A stretch of DNA of 64,000 nucleotides from Adiantum capillus-veneris (lineage: Eukaryota; Streptophyta; Polypodiopsida; Polypodiales; Pteridaceae), in contig CM043963.1 in assembly GCA_014529385.2 (NCBI GenBank), forward strand, positions 64,409,469 to 64,473,468, written 5' to 3'. Position numbers and translations under genes: made by a program. The stretch's first letter is position 1, and every line of letters starts with the position of its first letter. Positions 1 to 12,664 of this stretch are shown here, one piece after another. The notes below the pieces were generated by a model. It saw nothing but the letters and a program-made list of their open reading frames with translations, made no database searches and had not been told where the DNA came from.

Positions 1-1470
1 CTTCATGTCCAAAGCTATGTCTACAAAGAAGAATTATTTATCTCTTCTCTCCAACATGAGGATGCTATCCTAGGGGCACCATGGTTCAACCACATGGCTG
101 CCTAAAAGGAGAATCTACTTCACCTAAAAAGAAAAGAGCATGTATATAGATGTTAGTGAGTCTGGTCATACTATACCACTTGTAAATCCTCCTGCTTTTG
201 ATAAATCAATGAAAAGCCTTTTTGTGTACATGATTTTTTGTCAAAGAGTCCCTAAAAGATCCTAATGTTTCATCAAATGTAAATGGTAGGAATCAAGAAG
301 AGTTAGACATGTCTAATTTTTTAAAAGGATTCCAAGATATGTTCATCGATGATATCCATATGAACTTACCTCCAAAATGAGGGGATGATGACCATCAAAT
401 TGAGCTCCTACTAGGAAGCTCACCACCTAACAAGTCTCCTTATTGAGTTTCTCAAGCTCAACAAGAGGAGATCATGAGGCAAGCACAAGAATTGGTAGAC
501 AAAGGGATGGTGAGGCCTAGCTCCTCTCTCTTTTGTTCTCCAGTCCTTTTAGTGCAAAATAATGATGGTACATACTGCATGTGTGTGGACTATCGAGCTC
601 TAAACCATGTCAATATCAAAACAAATTTCCTTGTGCCCCGGGTAGAGGATTTGTTTGATAATCTACAAGGCTCTACCTACTTCAGTAAGATTGACCTTAA
701 AAGTGGCTATCATCAAATAAGGTTAGTGAATGAAGATATCCTAAAGATCGCATTTTGTACAATGTTTGGTCTTTATGAATACCTAGTCATGCCTTTTGGC
801 TTGACTAATGCACCAGCCATGTTCAATCATCTAATGGAGACAATATTTAGACCCTATTGCAAATTCACTGGAGTGTTCTTTGATGATATCGTCATCTCTC
901 CAAATCCTTGGAAGAACACAAGCAACATCTCAAGGTGATTTTTCAAGCATTGAGGGAGAACAAGCTTTTTATCAATCAAAAGAAAAATGAATTCTTCCTT
1001 CAAGAGATTCAATACTTAGGTCATATTATCTCTCAATATGGTATCCGTATGGATCCATCAAAGCTAGAGGTAATAAAAGCATGGCCTAATCCAAGGAATC
1101 TACATGAGCTAAGAAGCTTTATTGGTATGTGTGCATACTATCGACGCTTCATAGCAAAGTTATCTCAAATAGCATGATCATTACATGACTTAACAAAGAA
1201 GAACATTAAGTATTCATGGACCTCTAAGGATAAAAATGCTTTTGACAAGTTCAAAGAGAAGCTTACCTCCTCAAAGAGAAGCTTACTTCCCAACCAGTCC
1301 TTATGCTTTTGGATATCTCAAAGCCATTTGAGGTCCAATGTGATACTTGTGGTGATTGTCTTGGAGCAATCTTGCTTCAAGAATGTTTTCTTTACCAATT
1401 TTATTTTCGTATTGCTCACATTGCTAGTAAGCACAATCAAATGGCCAATGCACTTTCATGACAACCAAAA
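1..1470 (+). pseudogene. chromovirus pol remnant: protease tail, reverse transcriptase, RNase H
   Basis: Reverse transcriptase that would copy element RNA in cytoplasmic particles. Positions 1-460 match, with stops, the protease-to-RT linker of the copy at 50998-52278. RT is readable at 474-938 and 908-1177 in two frames: the priming-proximal motif KIDLKSGYHQIR, the substrate motif MPFGLTNAPA and the catalytic motif FFDDIVIS are present, with a frameshift just after the catalytic Asp pair near 897. RNase H (about 1200-1470) is badly eroded: a short direct duplication sits at 1249-1290, and most of the domain after the first Asp is deleted at about 1380. The homologous open frame at 49481-50998 makes the assignment secure. 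Confidence 0.85.
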
Positions 1471-1479
1471 GTTATTGCT

Positions 1480-2955
1480 GTGTATATAGAAACTCATAAT
1501 GATCTATCTTCTATGATAGATGAGTATGCTACTGAGCTTGATTTTAAATTCATAATGTCAGCCCTTGCTTTGGGGAAGAAAGAGGAACCATTCACCTTCC
1601 AAGGTGGTTATCTTCTCCAAGGAAATAGGCTATGTGTTACCCACTCCCTTCATGAGAAAGTGTATGTATGAATCCATGCTCCTCCCTATACGGGACATAG
1701 AGACATTCAACCTACTCTTCAAGGAGTAGAGACATACTTATATTGGCCTACCATGAAAGTGGACATACAAGAGTATGTTTCAAAATGTGAGGTATTCCAA
1801 AAGACTAAGTATGATAGAGGGAAGCAACCTGGATTACTCCAACCATTGCCAATCTCTAATTCACCATGGGAGAGTATATCCATGGGTTTTATTGTTGGAT
1901 TACCTAAGTCTATCCATGGGAATATGGACAATAGTCAACAGGCTTAGCAAGAAAGCACACTTTATTCCTTTCAAAAAGACTATTAGGGCACACCAAATGG
2001 AAACTCTTTTCATATATCATATTTTCAAACACCATGGATTGCCAACATCCATCATGTCAGATAGAGATCCTAGAATGACCAATAATCTTTGGAAAGGTCT
2101 CTTTGAAAATCTAGGTACTAGATTGAATTTCTCTTGGGCCAATCACCCACAAATGGATGGCCAAAGTGAGTTATCCAATCTTACAATTCTTGATCTACTA
2201 AAGACTTGTGTTATAGAAGTAGATCAACGCTCACAATGGGAAAAGTATGTACCTCTTGTAGAGTATTCATACAATAATACTATCCATAATTATTTGGGAA
2301 AAGAGCCTTTTGAAATCATAGAGGGAAGACCTAAAAGTCCCTTGCTACTTAAAGTACACTGGAAGATCTTTGTTGTTTCCGATGAGTATAGCCATGAACT
2401 AAAAGAATCTTTTCAAAAGATTAAGGAGGCTATATCCATCTCTCAATAAAGGCAAAAAGCTGGTGCTAACAAGCACAGAAGGGACTTAATGTTCAAGGAA
2501 AATGATTGGGTCTTAGTTAAGTTTCCCAAGGCTCGATTGAGGCAAATGACGAGCAAAAATCCTACGGGCCATCAATAGTTTTATGCTAAACTAGCAGAAA
2601 GATAATATGGTCCTTTTAAAATTTTGAAGCCAATCAATGAGATGGATTATCAACTGAAGCTATCCAAACATTGGCTCATACACATTGATTTTCATGTGAG
2701 CCTACTTAAACCTTACAAAGGAGAGCCACCAAGGGAACCAATTATTGAAGACCCCCCATAAATCAAAGACCAACAAGAGGTGCTACAACCCAAAGCTATC
2801 CTTTGGCATGAAGACAAGGTACTATGATATAGTAAAATTATCCAAAGGTATCTTATTAAGTTGAAAAATTATCCTTTTGAAGATGCTAAATGGATGCAAG
2901 GAATGCAACTAAAGGATAGTATGAACCTTGTGAATGCTTACAATGCTACATGAGA
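1480..2955 (+). pseudogene. chromovirus integrase and chromodomain remnant
   Basis: Continuation of the same pol. Integrase inserts the cDNA into chromatin; the chromodomain steers site choice in chromoviruses. The zinc-binding region runs about 1670-1800 and ends in SKCEVFQ. The catalytic core is readable at 1775-2449, with SDRDPRM carrying the second Asp and HPQMDGQSE carrying the Glu; a frameshift separates the two overlapping frames near 1930. The stretch to 2955 has stops but still matches the chromodomain C-terminus of copy 2, ending with a motif like NAYNA. It has kept the KTK segment that copy 2 lost at about 49490. Confidence 0.8.
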
Positions 2956-3314
2956 GTAAGCAAATGTACATGTTTCTTTTAAATGACCAATGTTTTTTTC
3001 TTATAAGACTAATTATTTTTTTATTGTGCACAAATCTAAGTAATATACATACTTAGAATCATGTTTGTGATGGCAACGTCTCTCAAACACTAAGTAGAAT
3101 TTGTCACTCTGCTTGGGAGAATAAAATGGACTAAAGAGCAAATTTGCTTGCGGCAACCACGTCTCCCAAGCACCAAATGGATTAGTCATCCATCTCGGAA
3201 TGATGTCATAGGGTAAAAAGGGATCCTCTTCCCGCTAAGAAACATTGACTAATGACTAAGGCTATGTCTCTTGTACCCCATAGTCAAGGATGACTATGAT
3301 TTCAAGAGAGATAA

Positions 3315-4402
3315 TGTCATTGAATCTAATATCTAGAAAAACCAAATGATTTTCTCATATTAAATTGATCATTTAATGTGGGAAAACAAAGAGGAACAAG
3401 GGTTATAATATAGACATGTGCTTACGGATCTATCTCCACACGGGGCCAATGGTATAGGGGGTCCAAATGAGAGATGGTCTGTCAAAGGGCAAGCCTAGCC
3501 AATGGAGCTTAAATACCTTATGGTTAGCTTCATTGAAGACCTCCAAAGGTTTGTGTTAATAGTCCTTTGACCTTAGGTAAGCTAGGGCTGAGCTTGAGGT
3601 GGGAACCCGGCCCAATATTGAGGTGCTTCTTGTGCTTGCTTGTGCTTGCTGACCAAGGTTTTTGAGGTTCTTGTCGTGCTTGCTTGACTAAGGGGCTTGA
3701 GTTGCTTAATGACTAAGATGCTAAGGTGATCCATGACTAAGGTGCTTGAGGGTAAGGTGTTCCACAAAGTCAACATGATCCCTACTCATGAGGGGGCCAG
3801 CCCTCTTTTTAGGAGCTAGAGAGAGAGCATACACACCCTCACACAAGGAAAGATTGGTACAAAGAAAGCAAATAGGAAACTTTTCAAGCTCCTCTTCATG
3901 TTGCCCTCATAGTGTGTCTAAAGCCTATTGGTCACCCCCCCAAGGGGTCCAATGATGATTTAGTTGATTTAAGTAATTGTTTATACATTTATCAAGTCCT
4001 CTTTCTCAATGGGGAAAGGGGGACACTTGTCCCAGGGCTACACTTGCTGCTTGATATGCACTAAGAATAAGATTGGCCACGCTTGAGGAGGTTCAATCAT
4101 GTGCAAGATAGTGCTAGAAGAGGGGGTTCGACAAAAGCAGGGAGGGGGATTGCTTGGGGGGTATACTCTCCATCTACCCCCCCCACCACCAAACACACAC
4201 ACGCACACACACACAACACACTTTTCCACTTGGCTTTATGTTTTCAACCTAGTAGGAATTCTATACTTAACCCTAAAAATTTGACTTTTTGGCTATATTT
4301 ATCCACTGTAGCTCTACACTACTCCTAAGTTGGTGTCCACCGTGTGTTTCAATCCTTATAAGGGCTATAATGGTTGCAAGGATAGCAAAATAACATGTTA
4401 CA
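3315..4402 (+). repeat. 3' LTR of chromovirus copy 1 (right end approximate)
   Basis: Begins TGTCATTGAATC directly after a purine-rich tract (CAAGAGAGATAA). The first ~70 bp align with the LTR starts of copy 2 (reverse complement of 47971 and 55249 leftwards), including a shared stretch around GATCATTTAATGTGGG. Beyond that the LTR belongs to a diverged subfamily. A C-rich tract and a (CA)n run lie near 4176-4216. The end at a TGTTACA is inferred. Confidence 0.55.
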
Positions 4403-4649
4403 AATGTTTTGGGCATAACTTACCCTGTTGTGAGGCGCATTGATTAGCTTTGTTCTACTGTGGCGGGCTGCATCAAGGGCGGCTACTCAGTTTTGATTCT
4501 CTAGAGGGAGCGTGCTCTACTGAGTGCAATTTGCATGCTACTTGCTTTCAGTGGTGGTGGTCCTCCTTCCTCTATTTAAAGAGGTGAGGGCGCATTCTAC
4601 CCCTCACTTAGCCTGGTGTGTTTTACTTGCATTAAGTAATAGGACTGTG
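4403..4649. other. unassigned spacer
   Basis: No supportable gene or repeat boundary found. It is not shared with the second copy of the downstream repeat at 56117-57712. Confidence 0.4.
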
Positions 4650-6050
4650 TGTTTGTTTATTCTTTGCCGCACCGAACATGGAGCTTGCTAACCAACCAAC
4701 ACAGGTTGGCCACTAAGCTTGTTATTAAGGTTTTATTTTTTGTCTTTAAACTGGCTAGAGTGATCACTGTCATAGAATGATGTACTATTGATGTTGCTAA
4801 ATCTGTGGGACGGGTGGATTATCTTGCATATTTATTGGTTTTTTAGACTGTTAGATGTTGCAGGTCGCGCAATATTACAATTTGATTAATGGGGTTTTGC
4901 GTACTATTACTGGGGTTTTTAACAATGGTTGGGTTTTTTGTGGATACCCCTGCTGCTTAAACACCATAATCATTCAAAGGAACCTCTATTGAGGACACCG
5001 GGTGTCTTTTGGTTTTAGACTCGTTACTGGTTACACTGCGTGCACTATTTTCGCTTATGGTAAATTGGAGGTCTTGGCCCGAATGCATACAAATATTGAA
5101 TCATTTTTAAGCTATTTGGTTTTAAGGTTTTTGGCCCGAATGCTTGCAGATACTGGGCTTATTTTGTTATTGGTTGCCTTGTTAAGGTATTATAGTACTT
5201 CTGCATTCGCAATGACTGGTAAAGTTGGAAACTAAAACCATAATGGCACCTATTCCTTTGACTTCATGGTTTGACTTGAGGTCTGGCTTGATACCGCAAG
5301 GGCTCCTTGCCACCTGGTATGCTAAGAAATGTATAAGGTAAGTGATATACAAACTGGGTGAAGATTTGGATTCTATGTACCATGATATGCATAAACTGTA
5401 TCTGACCTAAACAAACATAAACGAGCATGATACTTTTTGAAATATAAATGGAATTTTTTAAAGCTTATTTTATAGCTTCATGTGGTGGAGTTTCATTAAT
5501 CTATAAAGATAACTTATAAATTGATAAAAATGTTGATGGGGGATTAAGACACTTGGATTAGAAGGGGTGATGGCCTTCTAATCAAAATAATAATTTTTTT
5601 GCTAGAAACTTTGGGTTTTTTTTAAAAGAACATTTTTTAACACATAAATACTTTGGACTTAGCTTGTAAGTTTAAAAAACGTTTGTAAGATGGACATGGA
5701 TAACAATTGCTATAGTCCTTTGATACCACTTGTACAACACATCCAAGGCTAACATATCCGTTGTCTTGTTTGGATGGATATAGGGAAGAACTCTATCTTA
5801 TCTTGGGAAGTTTTTTTGGCTTATAGCGATTGTCCACACTTGATTACACATACACCTACGACAGGGGAAGTACTTCTGATATTTGTATATTGGAATGAGG
5901 CTTCATTCTTATAAACATTGTACAAAGATAATTCTAAGACTAAGTGTTTTTTGTACTTATCTTTTCCCTTTCTCTAGAGTCAACTATCTTTGGAATGTAG
6001 AAGTTCAATTATGTCTTATTATGAATGTTAAAACATCTACACACACGTCC
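4650..6050 (+). repeat. non-coding dispersed repeat, copy 1 (partner at 56117-57712)
   Basis: Direct repeat of 56117-57712, same orientation, about 51 kb apart. Landmarks are TTGTTTATTCT, GAACATGGA, ACAAGTTGGCCAC or ACAGGTTGGCCAC, a block reading TTAGAAGGGGTGATGGCC, and an end in AAAACATCTACACACAC. This copy lacks about 215 bp that the other has near 56241-56455. Only short ORFs occur and none is conserved between copies, so I call it non-coding. It could be part of a non-autonomous element, but I see no terminal repeats. Confidence 0.75.
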
Positions 6051-7045
6051 TAAACATAAGGTTTTTCCATTCTTATGGGAAACCGCCGAGATGTTGGCTC
6101 TAGAAACTAGTTGTGAAACTTAGTTCTAAGTTGGACCCACAGTCTGTAATCCCTTGATTGGTTGGCTGGTGTTAGTTGGTCCCTCATAGACTATTTTTCT
6201 GGTCTCCTGCTCATGGCTATCATAGTCTTTGACTTTACCAGTTAAAGGATTGCAAGCCCAATCTACAAGACTAATCATATCTATGTTTACATATTTCTTT
6301 TCAAGATCACAAACGCTTTAGAATGATAGCCCGAATGAAAGTAAAACACAACCCGGAGAATCATATAAAGATTCTAGAGCAGATTAAGTTTCACTCAAAA
6401 GACCATACTCCAAAAAATATCCTAGCAGTTAGAAACCGACCTTTCCTGGCAAGAAAGGCCAAATATATTGTGTTTCTTACTACGATAAGTAGTCTTCGAC
6501 TTACTAACTTTTTTGTATATTGCAAACCCTTGCTCCCTCACAAGGCTTGGAATTATCCTTTGAACCCCTCTCCATGTAAACTTCTCTTTTCTTCAGATGT
6601 ATTAGTAGCTTGGATGCTTCTCAACTAATCTATGGATAGGCTCTTACGGCAGAGCACATGTTGTCTTTTAATGATTGGGTCAAGATTTTGGCTACCTTGG
6701 ACAAGGATTCTAAAAATGGTGTTATTTGATTTCCCAGTACATAACCCAACTTCTTATACTCTAGTATTAGCATGAGCTTTCCCTATTCTCATCTTCTAGG
6801 ACTGATCTGTCTAACTTTCTGAAACTCTGCGGCCTCAATCCTTCTTTTATCAGTACCCTAGCTACTCCTACTTTCCCTCAAACTGGTGATATATTTTGTG
6901 GAGATAGTGTGACTTTGGAAGCCGTCAAGGAATTTAAGAGTAATATTTTCTCCCTAAATGACTCTAACCTCTTAGAAATTGTACAAAAAATTTCCAAAGT
7001 ATTTCCTTTCCTACCTATTAGGCAGATTGAAATTGAATCTTTTGG
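6051..7045. other. AT-rich stretch, possibly the 5' part of the element at 7046-8640
   Basis: A 101-codon open frame (6323-6628, +) has a basic, lysine-rich start but matches nothing I recognise. I cannot say whether it belongs with the RT-like remnants downstream. Confidence 0.3.
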
Positions 7046-8640
7046 GTGGACCATCAGCTCTGGATCTTACCTAAAAAATCCTTTCTAGCACCAATTCTTA
7101 GTGAAGCCTGGGTTTACCTTGCTAATCTCCTTGCTTCTACTATTGAAGACTATAGACTCAAAACTTTGAAAGGTGGACATCTCCTTGACAAAGGGGAACT
7201 CATAAAAGCCCCCTTCAACCTCAACCTCATTGGTCATTTTAAATGCCCTTCCAACACAGGCCTCTACATTCGTACAAAGGGGAACATGGAGTTTGCCAAA
7301 AGTAACCTAGATTTCTACACAAAATCCATTTGGAATGTTTTTTGACCTTAAGTCAAATGTGCCTGCAAATTTCTTGACCCTAAAGCTTCATGTGAATCCA
7401 ACATCATGTGGTTTGATCATGCCATTTAGTTTATTTTCAACCATCTAGACCTACTCTTCCCTGAAAAACCAGTGGACTTGCATATCTCTCTTATTTTTTC
7501 TTGGTTAGATGGCCAAGCTAAACAGATACTAATTGCCCAAATTGCTTTTAACACCTTTCGTGGGCTTTGTTGGATATCTTGAAGGGACTAAAGTCTAATG
7601 CACCTGGGATTTACCTCACCACTTATGATAATTACAAAGCAGTTAAGATCATCACTAGCCTACTCAAGCCTTGAATTGATGAGGATGACTCCTCTTCACT
7701 GGAAAGACCCAATTCTCTTACTACTAGCATCATTGAAAATAGAAAAATCCAAAAAATCTTGGTTAATGGGCTTAATCACATTCCTAACTTTCCCAAAAAC
7801 CCATATCTCGCTTTATCAACTTTACTTAGCTGCTTGATTGACCTTGTCAGTTCTCTCCAGCTGGAGAAGACAGTCCTACTAGACTTAACCAAAGTGTTAG
7901 AAGAATGTTTTTTCCAAAAAATATCTCAAGTACCTAGAAAATGGTTATCTACAGATAACTCTTGGCTAACACCACAACTTGCTCATGAATTTCAAAGTTT
8001 ATCAAAAAAACTGGTTCATAGTTGGTCTGGATAAAAGATTTAAATTGTCCTAGTCCTATTTGCAAAAACTTAGTATGGAAAGCAACACATTCGCGAGTAT
8101 CTAGGAAGGAATGCACAAAATTAAACACATCCCTACAGACTGTTACCAGTAACATCTCGAGACACTTAGAGGATCTTGGTTATTCTCTTCAAGACACAAA
8201 ACTACCAGTACTTTTTCCCACCTATAAGATTCATAAACATAAATTAGATGGAGATTTGATACCTCGAATGGCATCTTTTTAGATTTCACCAAAGATATCA
8301 CTCTTTGTCTTGACCTTATATTAGCAGAGTTTGAACTTGTTTGTGCCTCTAAACAAAAAAATCTACCATAATTTTCTTCAAGTACAATACAACCCCTTCT
8401 AGATAACAAAAAACTCTACAAAGGTTTCTCTTAACCTCCCTGAAGAGATTTTTCATCTTTTTATAGTAGATATCACTCACTGTTATGAGGATATTCCCAT
8501 AGAAGGTGATCTTGGACTTAAAGATGTACTATCACAGGTTATCAAAATTGCTTTTCTTAATGTTAAGAAGAATGGTTTCCTCTACATTTCCCTTTCCAAA
8601 AACCTACATGGATAAAAAAGACATCCCACCCCTTACACTT
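7046..8640 (+). pseudogene. decayed reverse-transcriptase-like ORFs, possibly Penelope-like
   Basis: Several broken + strand frames appear to be pieces of one protein: 7046-7345, about 7570-8034 and 8022-8282, then about 8420-8640. Two motifs suggest a Penelope/TERT-type RT. One is LPVLFPTYKIHKHK near 8200-8245, resembling the 'PKIHK' signature that precedes the fingers. The other is FIVDITHCYEDIPIEGD near 8455-8505, resembling RT motif A in which an Asp is followed by 'x-Y-x-x-I-P'. No GIY-YIG endonuclease is visible. The motif spacing of about 250 bp, with stops between, is plausible. This is a tentative reading: the frames are short, and a LINE or another RT class is possible. Confidence 0.35.
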
Positions 8641-11600
8641 CAATGAAGAAAAGCTTTGTCTATACATAATTTGGTTACTTGGTTAATAACTACACCATTC
8701 TCTCTAGAGGAAAATGTTTTAGCCTTTGAAGTAGTAGGTGGTGGTTGTCTCGCCTCTGCTGCTGCATCCCTAAGCATGGTTTCTCGAAGCTCTTTCTCTC
8801 TCTCAAGGATGTGACCCTGCACCATATCTAACCACCATGGACATGTATCTCTCTCCCATGTTGTCAAAGTGGGCATGCTAGGGGGGTACATATATGTGTC
8901 CTTTGACGCAGTCTGTGCCCACTGTCTCACCACAAATGGGAGAGTTGGCAAGATCCCCTTTGAAACAAAAAGTGACAAAAACCTAACAAGAAACAAAAAC
9001 ATTGAACACATGACTCGATAGTGACATACAAAGCAAGATCAAAATTGTTACAAACCTGTAAGCCAATCATTGAGCTGCCATTCGAAAAGTATCAACTTTC
9101 TTGAGTGCTTGTTTCTCTACATCTTTGCTTTCAGCCTCCAAAGAAACCTCCAAAGGATAGAGTAAAGGCCTAGCTTCAAACTTAATTTCATCAAAGTAGA
9201 ACCCCAATGTGCATTCATGTGGAAATGGTGCCCCTCCTGGCACATTTGAATTGTCCAAAACAAGTTGTGTTGATCTCTCATAGACACAAGCAAGGTAGCC
9301 CTCTCTACTCAGCCAACTACAAATTTTAAAAAAGCAAAGTTGTGTTATTTAAACAAATATTATCTCTTAGACAAAGCAAGCCAAACATTAAATAACTAGT
9401 AAATCATACTCACTGTCGAAACAAATTATCTCCCTTCTTCAAACCAAAAGCAGTCCTTGTGATCCTATCAGACTCGAGTAATGAAACTCATTGGATTTTA
9501 TTCTGCATAGGGGCATCATGGAGTGCAATCAAGTTTAGCTTCTCTAAAGTTGCCCAGCTGTCATGTCCCATTTAAGTGACATAATCTTTGCCAGCCAATC
9601 GGATCCAAAATATTCAAGAGCTACAACACAATACAAAGAGCATGAAGTTTTACTTCACATCCATAACAACAATCAACACAATGACTATTGCTTGATTATT
9701 TGGTGAAGTGTACCTTTCCAATGCGTTCTTGATATTTATGTATTATCTCACGATGAATGCTTTTCTCCTCCTTCTTCACATCCTCTACAGGCATTCCTTG
9801 CTTGAGTTGAGTCCATCTAGACCCTTTCTCTTTAGTTATTTGAATCTAAAAAAGAAATCAATTTGTCTAAGAGTTATTCAAGTGACTTAAAAATAATTTT
9901 CAAGAAAAATAAAAATAAAACTCACATCATAAACTAGCATGCCAAGGTAGCGTCGTGTGAGTGGATACCAAGGTTCTGCACCTTTAGCATACTTTCTTCT
10001 CACATATGCAATTAGTTTCTGGTCTTTGTTGGGGAGAGTTTTTAGGTAGCTTTCATGTTCAGCTGCACATATGTGATTGGTGTTCACAATCTCATCCCAT
10101 ATGTGAGTCGCCACCAAAACATGCATGTTCATACTACAAAAACCCATATTGATTTGTTTCATAATAAAGTATTCAACAACAAGATATATGCTTTAGTAGA
10201 TACTCACACATCCATTAGTTGCAAGCTACTTAGCAATGCAATCTCAGGAACCTTGGTGGGATCTATGATAGTACAAAGGACCCTACAATGTCTCTCCTTT
10301 GAGGTGGAAAACTTCTCTTTGATAGCTTCAGTCCATGCAAGCGTGCGATGGTTGCCCTCCCAAACATAAAACATGCGGTCTGACAGATCTGCAAACCTTG
10401 GTTGGCTTTTGAGCTCCAACTCATACTCCTCATTGATTTCTATCCAAAGAGGATCCCACTTTTCCTTGATGTCATCTTCAAAACAAGAAACCAAAATTAG
10501 TGAATTCAAAAAGAATTTTTAAAATAGAAATTCACTTAATAAATTTAAGAAGCTTCAACTTACCTGTAGCAATGTTTTGCTCTCTCTTAAATGTCCAAAG
10601 TGAAACAATGAAAGCTCCCTTTTCTTGCATATATCCTTCCCTTGCAAAAGCCGTTTTTAATCCACTAAATGATCTCTTAAACCTCTGAATCTAGCATATG
10701 GAATCAACCTACACAAAGGTATAGGAGGACAGTCGAAGCAACTAAACATACGTGTGGTCTGAAGTACATCGACACCTCTATGCATAAAAATATTCTGCTC
10801 CTCGTCAATCTCTGCAGCTACAATTACCCCATCTCGCATTTCCCAAGGGATAATTTGAAGTTCGTTTTCTTCAGGAGCCAATGTGTCATCAATTTCGTGC
10901 ATAGACCCTTGGTCAACATCCATAGAGTGAATCTCTTCCTCTTCAATGCCATATTGACACTCTGACATTTTTGTTACTGACATTGATGACACCTGTTACC
11001 TACTTTCAAGTGGTTGTGTAGACTTTTCATTACGTAGACTTTTCTTTAATCTTCCACGAGATGGACTACAAATAAAATACACAATCAACATCTTAAAAAA
11101 TTTGTACATTGCCTCTAAACATGAACTTTAACATGCATGTCTATGAGCAATGAAAACTTGCCTCTAAACATGAATGTTAACAATGAAAACATTGCCTTTA
11201 AACATGAATGTTAACATGCATGTCTATAAGCAATGTTTCAAATAGAATTTAATCTTTACATAGTCCATTGGAGGAGACAAAAAATAAAGATTTAAGACAA
11301 AAAATAAATACTATCTCAACAAAAAATTGCTTGTAAAGATGCACGCTAACATGTAACATGTATGACTAGAACCTTTTTTGTGCATAAAAATAAATTCTAG
11401 AAATACAACAATATATTTTGCTACTCTAATGAAACATTGGTTTTAAACATGCACGTTGACATGTAGGTCTTTAAGTTGCCCTTCAATAAAATACACAATC
11501 AATCTTTGAAAATATTTGGAAAGCACCTCCTTTGAATGTGGAACAAAATTTCAAAAAATATAATAATCCAATGGACACCTCACATGAGGGTTTCTTAATA

Positions 11601-12015
11601 TTGAATATAAAAAACAAAAATAATCTCTTTTGAAACATTAATCACTATTCTCTAAACATGCATGTTAACATGCAGGTTTTTAGACACTATTTGACTTGAA
11701 AGCTTGGATGATTTGAAAGCTTTTTTTCATATGTAAACATCGTCTCCAGGCATTCACATTAACATGCAGGTCTTTAGACACTAAATAAAATTTAGCAAGC
11801 TACAAATATTCTCGTCAACGGGTAGTTCTAGAAGCAATTTGCTTTTGTAAAAATATATACATTATTTTTTATACAATTTGCTTTTAGGCATGCACATCGA
11901 CGGGCACCTCTACATGCATAATAATGGCACCTCTACATGAGAAAATGTACCTAACAGGAGGGCGTCCTTTACGTCTCGCCATTGCTCCTCTCTGAATTTT
12001 TGGTGATGTTGGCAT
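8640..12015 (-). pseudogene. decayed multi-exon gene of unknown function with a GNHR motif
   Basis: I do not recognise the family. On the minus strand, exon-like open segments are joined by plausible GT..AG sites: 12015-11951 (Met start; basic, with a GRPP AT-hook-like motif), 11065 to about 10690 (then acidic), about 10689-10563, about 10477-10212, about 10155-9920, 9847-9715, about 9620-9420, 9319-9067 and 9000-8640. The ~266-nt exon at 10212-10477 holds FYVWEGNHRTLAW; a G-N/D-H-R motif occurs in ParB/sulfiredoxin-like folds, but this is a weak hint. Lesions include a TAA in the second exon and a frameshift plus a stop in the exon near 9500. The consistent exon structure argues for a real former gene, host or transposon-borne. 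Confidence 0.45.
11105..11910. repeat. dispersed TTAACATGCA-type palindromic motifs in a presumed intron
   Basis: At least seven imperfect copies of a motif close to CATG(C/T)A(C/T)GTTAACATGCA occur between 11105 and 11910, often followed by GTCTTTAGACAC or GTCTATAAGC. They lie in the first presumed intron of the minus-strand gene. Related copies (GCACGTTAACGTGC, GCACGTTAACATGC) recur at about 40500-40900, on the other side of the giant insertion, so both belonged to one interval before that insertion. Confidence 0.55.
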
Positions 12016-12469
12016 GGAGATGCAAGCTTTGCGTAGATACTCGGATGACAGATGCTCTAACGCTCACACTCCGCAGGTGCTTTCTCACCTGCATGTGCAA
12101 CTCAGACTCATAACCATATTTTGAAAGCCTCAAGAGACCGCACGCTCAAGAGACCGCACTTTCTTTTTGTGAATTCTGACAAGCTTTGCTTCAATTGTCT
12201 TGAAACAATGAAAACATTGTTAACTCGAGGCTCAATTTTCAAGATTGTACTCAAACCATTTCCTGATGACTTGGGCCATTACACGACACTTGCTCAGGTA
12301 GCAGAATATATCCGCATGTCGTCATAAACCAAGACTGCTAAAAGCATTTATAGCTCTATTACTAGCATGGCAATCAGCACAAACTTTTGACAAATTTCCT
12401 ACACTTGAAAAATTAAAAGCTCTAAAACTGAACTGTCTATGCATATACAAAAGGTTTTTACTCAAAATT

Positions 12470-12632
12470 ACAAGATCTATATTGCATATTTTATTTACAA
12501 GCTCTATATTGCATACTCTATTTACAAGCTCTGCACTGCATATTCTAATTACAAGCTCTATATTGCATACTTTATTTAGAGGATCTATATTGCATACTTT
12601 ATTTAGAGGCTCTGTATTGAATACTATTTAGC
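12470..12632. repeat. 27-bp tandem repeat, about 6 copies
   Basis: Units read approximately ACAAGCTCTATATTGCATAC plus TTTATTT. The first units are nearly identical; the later ones change ACAAGC to AGAGGA or AGAGGC. Confidence 0.8.
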
Positions 12633-12664
12633 AGTACAAAACTATGCTTACAAAACTAAACTGT

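Larger units (their letters stand above)
1..4402 (+). mobile_element. Ty3/gypsy chromovirus, copy 1, decayed and truncated by window edge
   Basis: Remnant of an LTR retrotransposon of the same broad family as the minus-strand copy at 46363-55249. The order protease tail, RT, RNase H, integrase, chromodomain and 3' LTR can be followed on the + strand. The window begins inside the protease-RT linker, so the 5' LTR and gag are outside. Many stops and frameshifts make it non-functional. The LTR starts at 3315 after a purine-rich stretch. Its right end is uncertain: I place it at a TGTTACA at 4396-4402 because copy 2 ends in that motif, but the LTR interior does not resemble copy 2 beyond the first ~70 bp. 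Confidence 0.8.

Noticed and set aside
4038-4328. Three short open frames in both strands
   Set aside because: They cross a C-run and (CA)n in the LTR and have no conserved motif.
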